From: a virus | DNA: 26,260 bases | IMG/VR virus record: IMGVR_UViG_3300021142_001670 | Coordinates: 1 to 26,260 of that record | Strand: one strand, 5' to 3' | Part shown: piece by piece, positions 21,340-26,260 of the stretch | Layout of the letters: every line of letters starts with the position of its first letter | How positions within the stretch are numbered: position 1 is the first letter of the stretch | Notes under the pieces: generated by a model | The model's database searches: none | Seen by the model: only the letters and a program-made list of their open reading frames with translations | Told to the model about the DNA's origin: nothing | Translations under genes and position numbers: made by a program

Positions 21340-23959
21340 TTTTAAATCTTTCTTGTAGCCACTGCCACTCAAATGATAGTTTGAGTTGCTCATAATCCCC
21401 ACCCACTTCATCGTAATACGCAACCGCATCACGAGCACCCGCTAGGCAATATTCTGCATATTTTCCCTCAGCACAAGTGCACCACACATCAAGTCTATGT
21501 GTGTTTTCCACTGTGGGTGCCGTGGCATCAAAGTGTTTCAACTTTATTACTTCACGGAATGCAGTACGCCATGTCATCCAAGGATCCTGGTTAAAATGTG
21601 CTGTTCCAGACAATATTGGCACCGATTCGTGTGGTTGTGATAGCGTAAAGTCTATTCCCGGACTGTTATTTTCCAACACAAGTCGTTTGTTGTATGCTAT
21701 TACACCTTGGTGTCCATACTCTAAATCATTAACAGGATTACGTGCATTAAAGATATAGTGCTTGGGCTCTTGCCAATAGTCCGGCATCCATTCTCGCCAA
21801 GGGAAATGAACATCAACTTCTATTTTGGCAAATACTGCAAAGAACCACGGGGTAGTACTTGCTCTAGCAGCTGCTTGGTAAGCAGCAGTGCGCCCATTGA
21901 CTCCACGTATCCATTTTATGTCACTACCGGTGTTATTAGACAAATAGCATAGCGTATCGTACCACTTCTCCTCATCGGGTTCGCCGTTACTGATATAGAC
22001 AATATCTATCCCAGTAATGGTTTTATTGTTGTAATATTCGTTTATGTGATAATATTTGTCTAGATAAGGATAATCGTACAATTGTGTTTTTAAATATTGT
22101 TTAACATCTCTAGGAACTATACAAGTTGCCCCCGACCTAGTTGCTCGCACTACAGTGCGATCCTTTTTGCTCCACAAGCAATTGGATGAGGTCAAACTCA
22201 AATCGGGTTGGTTAGTAAATACCGCATAAGGAGTTTTAAAATCATAGTTTTTAATCTCGGTGATTAAATCATCACCTTGATAATAATGTACGGGTGTAGG
22301 ATATCGTTCAACTGTTGGGTGGTCAACATAATTAATAACATTGAACCAATCCAACAACTCAAGTTCAACCATTTGTTTTCGAAAAGATTCAACATGTATA
22401 TAAAATGTATCACCGCGTTTTTGCCCATTGCTGGACCAGCAATGTATCATTTCCCGTTGCCAGGGCTCGGGTTCCCAGGTAAAATCAAAAATTGTATATT
22501 TGCATAAACTGCTTATAACCCAAACTGATTCAGTTTCGGCTGTGTTTGCAATGCGTTTTAAAACATCTAAATATTCACCTACAAAACGTGTTCGTATGAT
22601 GTCTCGACTTTTTATATTTCTTAACCAATCTAGATTTTCTTCGCTTTTGGGATTGTTATGATCGATATAATAGATATCGGCAGTGGGATTGGTTTTTACC
22701 ACCGATTGATTTGTTACAAAGTTTAAATTGGGAAATTCTTCTAAACTTTTTGCCCAGGTGCTGTGTCGATCAAATTCGTAACGATTTATTAAAAATGTAT
22801 CGCTCCATTTATTGTGCTGGCTGGGAAACACATGAGTCATAAACTGTTGCCAAGGTTCAGCGTGCCAATAAAAATCAAATTCTTCATAACTGTATTCGCT
22901 GCTGACAATCCAAAATTTAGCAGTGGTTGTTCTATTGGCACAACGCCGTATTGTGTCAAATAACGTGTTGGCATATCTTACTCGTGTTACTTTATGATTT
23001 TTATTAAGATATTCAAATCTGGCTTCGCTGGTAGAATTGCCTTTGTCAATGAAAAATATATCAAGTTCAGTTAATGCAGTTTGTTCGCCTATCACCGGAA
23101 TAGGTCCTGCAAATTTAATTTCTGTTGCACCCGGCACAGTGTAGGTAAGCCCAACACTGGCTTGATACTCAGTACCAAAGTGATATATGTAAGGTGGATC
23201 TTTGGGGTGTGGTACCCAAGAAAAATCTACAGAAGACTGATCTACTTCTTCGGGCACTGTCCAATTGGTCAAGTCTACCACGGTATCAGCATGTTGTTCG
23301 GTCATGTACTTTTCTTTTACCGCACCGGGCACGTTATACTCGGGACCGCCTTCATTGTTCCATTTAGTAGGAAATTTGTATATGTACGGTTCTTCTCGCG
23401 GATGCGGCGTCCAAGAAAAGTCAAAACTATCACGGTCTATATTTGTCGGTACATGCCAATTGGTCATGTCCACTCGTGTGGTTGTTACAAAGTCATATAG
23501 ATATTTGTCGCCTTCGGCTCCGGGCACTCGGTATACTGGACCACCAACATTTTCCCAATTCCATTTTACCGGAAAATGATAATTCAGCGGAGGATCTAGT
23601 GTGTTTGGGCTCCAGCGCCAATCAATACTGTTGGGATCTATGTAGTCGGGTATATCCCAATATTCTTTTACAGGCAGTCGATGCACTGCTGGGCCTGGCA
23701 TAAAGTGTAAACAGTTGTTGGCATTGTTTGTTAAATAAACATTACCGTTTATTTGATGTTGATCCGGCCAAACGTGTGTGTATTGACTTTGCCATGGTAA
23801 TGGCATGTAATCAAAATCAAATCCAGTGTAATCATTACCACCATAAATAAACCAGTAATACTCGGTTCTGCTCTGTCGATGAGCATCCGCCAAGTTCCGA
23901 GCAGGGCGCTCAAACGCAAACAAATTTGGTTTTGGTCCCGAATAAAAAACATCAAACAT
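21329..23959 (-). CDS. Very large modular repeat protein, 876 aa, possibly glycosyltransferase-like
   Basis: The ATG at 23959 is preferred to the in-frame TTG at 23971. Module A (about 95 residues: IFFIDKGN..., WIVSS, FDFxWxxEPWQxxMxH, DTF) occurs at about 1-85, 298-396 and 427-525, with a diverged form at about 650-770 that contains TPWFFAVFAKIEVD. Module B (about 60 residues: VDFSWVPHPKDPPYIYHF, then a VPGA turn) occurs three times at 100-286. I recall similar Trp/Pro-rich repeats in large environmental phage proteins, sometimes labelled glycosyltransferase-like; no DxD motif is certain. It leads the minus operon with ANL and Bug genes. A structural or glycan-modifying role is possible. Confidence 0.75.
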   Translation of the reverse strand: MFDVFYSGPKPNLFAFERPARNLADAHRQSRTEYYWFIYGGNDYTGFDFDYMPLPWQSQYTHVWPDQHQINGNVYLTNNANNCLHFMPGPAVHRLPVKEYWDIPDYIDPNSIDWRWSPNTLDPPLNYHFPVKWNWENVGGPVYRVPGAEGDKYLYDFVTTTRVDMTNWHVPTNIDRDSFDFSWTPHPREEPYIYKFPTKWNNEGGPEYNVPGAVKEKYMTEQHADTVVDLTNWTVPEEVDQSSVDFSWVPHPKDPPYIYHFGTEYQASVGLTYTVPGATEIKFAGPIPVIGEQTALTELDIFFIDKGNSTSEARFEYLNKNHKVTRVRYANTLFDTIRRCANRTTTAKFWIVSSEYSYEEFDFYWHAEPWQQFMTHVFPSQHNKWSDTFLINRYEFDRHSTWAKSLEEFPNLNFVTNQSVVKTNPTADIYYIDHNNPKSEENLDWLRNIKSRDIIRTRFVGEYLDVLKRIANTAETESVWVISSLCKYTIFDFTWEPEPWQREMIHCWSSNGQKRGDTFYIHVESFRKQMVELELLDWFNVINYVDHPTVERYPTPVHYYQGDDLITEIKNYDFKTPYAVFTNQPDLSLTSSNCLWSKKDRTVVRATRSGATCIVPRDVKQYLKTQLYDYPYLDKYYHINEYYNNKTITGIDIVYISNGEPDEEKWYDTLCYLSNNTGSDIKWIRGVNGRTAAYQAAARASTTPWFFAVFAKIEVDVHFPWREWMPDYWQEPKHYIFNARNPVNDLEYGHQGVIAYNKRLVLENNSPGIDFTLSQPHESVPILSGTAHFNQDPWMTWRTAFREVIKLKHFDATAPTVENTHRLDVWCTCAEGKYAEYCLAGARDAVAYYDEVGGDYEQLKLSFEWQWLQERFKNAI
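23102..23662 (-). repeat. Three tandem ~60-residue Trp/Pro repeats within the large modular gene
   Basis: Each unit encodes a Trp-x-Val/Ile-Pro opening, Asp-x-x-Ser-Phe/Val/Ile-Asp, a FSWxPHPxxxPYIYxF core and a GGP/GLTY-xVPGA closing turn (residues 100-165, 168-230 and 232-286). The copies are recognisable as protein but diverged in DNA, so they are old duplications and not recombination hot spots. Confidence 0.8.
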
Positions 23960-25139
23960 GTACAATCTCAACAGTCATTACGAAAATATTTTTCATTATT
24001 TAAACAATATTATAACAGATCCCAGGATGCTTTACCTAATGCCTTATGGGTCAACTCGTCCAGAAAACATAGAACCATTGATGGAATACCGACTGGGTTT
24101 TTGGCCCGGCAATCGAGGGCCGTTATTTTTATTTTATGATCAAGAACCCATACTAGGCGAATTTAATTTTGAGTTATTGGATTATGTATGCAACAATTAT
24201 ATGCAAGGTCAAGATTTTATTTTGGTCACAACCGAAAAAAATAGTGAAACTCTTGATCTAGTTCGCACCAGGTATAAATGTTCCGTAGTTTATTATTTTC
24301 ATCATGTGTTTGCGACACACGATTGGTTTAGGGGTATTCAATTCGATGCAAGATTAATTGCACCCAATCAAAGAAAACTCAAAAAGAAATTTATCTCATT
24401 TAATCGATTGACAAGTAATCTTAGAGTGTATCGTAGTTTATTTATCAGTGAATTAATAAAGAGAAATATACTAGACCAGGGCTACGTAAGTTACAGTGAT
24501 GTTTGTCCAGACAACAATCAGCATTATACAAAAAATCTTGCAGATGCAGTTGATAAAAAATTAATCAATGAAGCGGTTGCTGCTGAAGCCATTGCCAATA
24601 TCAACCACGCCGCGTTGCCGCTACGAATTGATTATTTAGAACAACAATTTATACCTAACAGCAGTTTTGTATTGAGTGCAGTAAAAGAATCACAAGCAAG
24701 TTTTATATATGTTGTAACAGAAACTTGTTATTGGGAACGCAAATGTCATTTGACTGAAAAGATATTTAAACCCATTGTTAGTAGAATGCCATTTATACTT
24801 GTTGGGCCTGCACATAATTTAGCGTACCTACGCAGTTATGGATTTCGAACATTTGATAAATGGATTAACGAAAGTTATGACACTATAGAAGATCCTATTG
24901 CACGTATGAGCATGATTGGGGACGTATTATCAGATTTATGTACATTGAGTTTATATGAACTAGAATGTATGTTAACAGAAATGCAAGAAGTCTTAGACCA
25001 TAACTACAATTTATTTTATAGTCAATCGTTTATTGATCGTTGTTGGCGTGAGTTAACTCTTGGACTTGCTGACGTTTGTAAACAAAGCCCAGTTGTTCCA
25101 GGATTACAGGAAGCCATTTATCAGAATCTTGGGTACTGA
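23958..25139 (+). CDS. Putative glycosyltransferase, 393 aa
   Basis: The C-terminal third contains VVTETCYWERKCHLTEKIFK then PIVSRMPFILVGPAHNLAYL and RSYGFRTFDKWINESYD. A Thr-Glu-Lys-x-Phe/Trp-Lys-Pro-Ile core followed by PFILxG is typical of GT-B-type glycosyltransferases of the fucosyltransferase/exostosin kind and recurs in phage glycan clusters. The N-terminal half (PLFLFYDQEPILGEF, YYFHHVFATHDWF) would be the acceptor domain. Its start codon shares the palindrome CATG with the divergent large gene, and its 3' end overlaps the convergent kinase gene by 110 nt. No ribosome binding site is visible. Donor and acceptor are unknown. Confidence 0.7.
   Translation: MYNLNSHYENIFHYLNNIITDPRMLYLMPYGSTRPENIEPLMEYRLGFWPGNRGPLFLFYDQEPILGEFNFELLDYVCNNYMQGQDFILVTTEKNSETLDLVRTRYKCSVVYYFHHVFATHDWFRGIQFDARLIAPNQRKLKKKFISFNRLTSNLRVYRSLFISELIKRNILDQGYVSYSDVCPDNNQHYTKNLADAVDKKLINEAVAAEAIANINHAALPLRIDYLEQQFIPNSSFVLSAVKESQASFIYVVTETCYWERKCHLTEKIFKPIVSRMPFILVGPAHNLAYLRSYGFRTFDKWINESYDTIEDPIARMSMIGDVLSDLCTLSLYELECMLTEMQEVLDHNYNLFYSQSFIDRCWRELTLGLADVCKQSPVVPGLQEAIYQNLGY
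24009..24017 (-). promoter_or_regulatory. Possible extended -10 promoter for the minus-strand cargo operon
   Basis: Read on the minus strand, TGTTATAAT is an extended -10 (TGN plus TATAAT, box at 24014-24009), about 50 nt before the ATG at 23959. No matching -35 is present at 17 nt. It lies inside the start of the divergent plus-strand gene. It lacks the AATG spacer motif of the other phage promoters, so it is tentative. Confidence 0.35.
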
Positions 25140-25497
25140 CCCTAACATCGTATTTTTCCGGTGGCACAAATACTCGATTAGTATCATCAAACCTACCAGC
25201 ATCTATTGTATCAACCCATACCGTAAAGTCGGCTGCAAATATGTCACGCATTTCGACAAGGGGTGCCACAAAGTCAGCAATTGCATAATCGCTATCTAAT
25301 CGGTCTGCTAATTCTCGCATACGTTTACTTTGTCGTATACGCCCTGCTTCACTAAAATCCCAGTCGTTATATTCTTGTCTAACACGATCGGCATTAAGCC
25401 ACACAGTTTTTTTATTGCATAGATCTAATTGTGTTTGTAATTGTTTAGCTAAAGTAGTTTTACCTGCTCCAGGTAGACCCATTATTAAAATTCTCAT
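25030..25497 (-). CDS. Adenylylsulfate (APS) kinase-like P-loop kinase
   Basis: The P-loop MGLPGAGKTTLAKQL is at residues 6-20, followed by VWLNADRVRQEYNDWDFSEA and GRIRQSKRMRELA, which mirror the APS kinase DGDNVR...FSxxxRxxNxRR region with Asn-Ala-Asp in place of Asp-Gly-Asp. APS kinase makes PAPS, the sulfate donor; phage relatives may instead phosphorylate another small molecule or nucleotide. Length is 155 residues, slightly short for CysC (about 200), with a C-terminal tail of about 18 residues past the usual end. The start overlaps the oxygenase stop by 4 nt. Its end overlaps the opposite gene by 110 nt. Confidence 0.78.
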   Translation of the reverse strand: MRILIMGLPGAGKTTLAKQLQTQLDLCNKKTVWLNADRVRQEYNDWDFSEAGRIRQSKRMRELADRLDSDYAIADFVAPLVEMRDIFAADFTVWVDTIDAGRFDDTNRVFVPPEKYDVRVSTQDSDKWLPVILEQLGFVYKRQQVQELTHANNDQ

Positions 25498-26051
25498 AAT
25501 TGCTTGTACCTTAGGTATATGCTGTGACGTAAAAAGTTTTCAGGGACCGAACTAGAAAGTCCGTGCAATATTTCTGAAGTCTTATCCATACTATACCCAA
25601 AGTTATGTCTATAAGGCAATTGAAGTAACACTCTAGCCGGGTCTTCATAAAAAGTAGTGCCAAGAGATTCATTGGGTGTATCTGTTATGTATATTTGGCA
25701 GCCATGATCGTAAATATCTAGATCTTTATGCGGTATAATAGTATATCCCGGAAGATCGGTCCATAACTCAATTCCTTTAAAAAATACTTTTTTTCCCGAC
25801 ATGCTGGTCATTTGGTCCATCATCTGTTGAGAACCGGCCAACTTAAACACTTGATCAAATGTTGGATCAGAACCTTTGTATACGTATCTGCCAGATCTAT
25901 GCCCAAATGTATCTGGCGAGTGCCAGGAATCTGGATCGCTATCGAAACGTCGAAATAAATTTAATAAATCGTTGGCTATTTGCGTATCAAAAAAATCACT
26001 GAGTAAAAATATACGATTATTGTTTGACAAATTCACAGTGGTTATTCTCAT
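25494..26051 (-). CDS. 2-oxoglutarate/Fe(II) oxygenase-like protein
   Basis: The ATG at 26051 overlaps the carbamoyltransferase stop as ATGA; a GTG two codons upstream is less likely. The product (185 residues) has PGYTIIPHKDLDIYDHGCQI, with iron ligands His108 and Asp110, then EILHGLSSSVPENFLRHSIY, with His163 and the 2-oxoglutarate-binding Arg175. This HxD...H...R order is the cupin-type double-stranded beta-helix of 2OG-Fe(II) oxygenases. Such enzymes hydroxylate small molecules, nucleic acids or proteins. Between a carbamoyltransferase and an APS-kinase-like gene, it likely tailors a glycan or other small metabolite. Confidence 0.75.
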   Translation of the reverse strand: MRITTVNLSNNNRIFLLSDFFDTQIANDLLNLFRRFDSDPDSWHSPDTFGHRSGRYVYKGSDPTFDQVFKLAGSQQMMDQMTSMSGKKVFFKGIELWTDLPGYTIIPHKDLDIYDHGCQIYITDTPNESLGTTFYEDPARVLLQLPYRHNFGYSMDKTSEILHGLSSSVPENFLRHSIYLRYKQL

Positions 26052-26260
26052 GAGCACACCCGTATACCATATAACTTTTCAAATCGATCAGCATCCGCAC
26101 GGTCATTAACCATGGGCTCGCCACGTATGTTTAAACTGGTATTGAGCAACATGGGGCATCCGGTCATGACAAACCATTTCTCTAGCAGTTCTCTTATTCC
26201 TGATCCGTCTCGTGCAACTGTTTGCACTCGGCTTGTACCATCGTGATGTACAATAGCAGG
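26048..26260 (-). CDS. Carbamoyltransferase (NodU/CmcH family), C-terminal part; 5' end beyond window
   Basis: Translating the reverse strand from 26260 gives 70 residues and a TGA at 26050-26048. The segment AIVHHDGTSRVQTVARDGSG, then RELLEKWFVMTGCPMLLNTS and LNIRGEPMVND, is the conserved C-terminal domain of NodU/CmcH/TobZ carbamoyltransferases (family pattern HxDGTxRxQTV and LLNTSFNxxGEP). These use carbamoyl phosphate and ATP to carbamoylate hydroxyl groups of sugars or antibiotics. The gene must extend some 1.4-1.6 kb past the window if full length. Its stop overlaps the oxygenase start, so both belong to one minus-strand operon. Confidence 0.88.
   Translation of the reverse strand, partial: PAIVHHDGTSRVQTVARDGSGIRELLEKWFVMTGCPMLLNTSLNIRGEPMVNDRADADRFEKLYGIRVCS

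Noticed and set aside
23959-23971. Upstream TTG start for the 876-residue protein
   Set aside because: It adds only four residues, has no ribosome binding site and is a weak start codon next to an ATG.
1-26260. tRNA genes, CRISPR arrays, insertion sequences, integrase or attachment sites
   Set aside because: No cloverleaf with CCA end, no regularly spaced direct repeats, and no transposase or recombinase motif was seen on either strand.

Overview
This window looks like part of the genome of a T4-like (myovirus-type) bacteriophage, probably uncultivated and infecting a Gram-negative bacterium. The support is dense coding with 4-nt or slightly larger gene overlaps, many small conserved phage ORFs, a T4 RNase H (FEN)-type 5' nuclease, dihydrofolate reductase and thymidylate synthase (as in T4 rnh, frd, td), two possible T4-type late promoter boxes (NNTAAATA), and host-like sigma70 promoters. 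A lipoprotein with a lipobox and a periplasmic Bug/TctC-type binding protein imply a Gram-negative host. Bug proteins are most expanded in Betaproteobacteria, so such a host is a reasonable but unproven guess. No tRNA, rRNA, CRISPR array, integrase or insertion sequence was seen.

Layout, left to right. 1-1692: end of a surface/glycan-tailoring block (sugar O-methyltransferase-like, small unknown protein, SGNH hydrolase). 1675-4084: replication-linked block (5' nuclease plus four conserved small phage genes) behind a perfect sigma70 promoter. 4081-6849: an operon of ParB-like protein, GIY-YIG-like nuclease and SPPY-type DNA methyltransferase. 6869-9734: ten small overlapping genes, including three that look like members of one paralogous family, a two-helix membrane protein and a gamma-glutamylcyclotransferase-like enzyme. 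9726-13467: a small gene, a MoxR-type AAA+ ATPase with its own terminator, a small lipoprotein, and a metallopeptidase-like/VWA protein with two followers. 13496-14816: three conserved phage genes, possibly late. 14813-16245: dihydrofolate reductase and thymidylate synthase. 16242-18942: unknown gene, nucleotide-sugar epimerase and DegT-type aminotransferase.

18920-23959 (minus strand) is an AT-richer cargo operon: a very large repeat protein, an adenylate-forming (ANL/AMP-binding) enzyme and a Bug/TctC periplasmic solute-binding protein. Then come a divergent glycosyltransferase-like gene (plus) and a minus-strand set: carbamoyltransferase (cut by the window end), 2OG-Fe(II) oxygenase-like protein and adenylylsulfate-kinase-like P-loop kinase.

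The regulatory layer is unusually legible. Six promoters share an exact TTG(N3)-17-TATAAT layout with an invariant AATG at spacer positions 4-7. Three of them, with poor -35 boxes, also share AGAAATGG and an upstream inverted repeat GTTG-N8-CAAC, which suggests a phage-specific activator- or repressor-controlled class. The thymidylate synthase gene seems to be expressed from a leaderless mRNA. The strongest candidates for something undescribed are this promoter regulon and the ANL + Bug cargo operon, which could pair capture of a small carboxylate with its activation.
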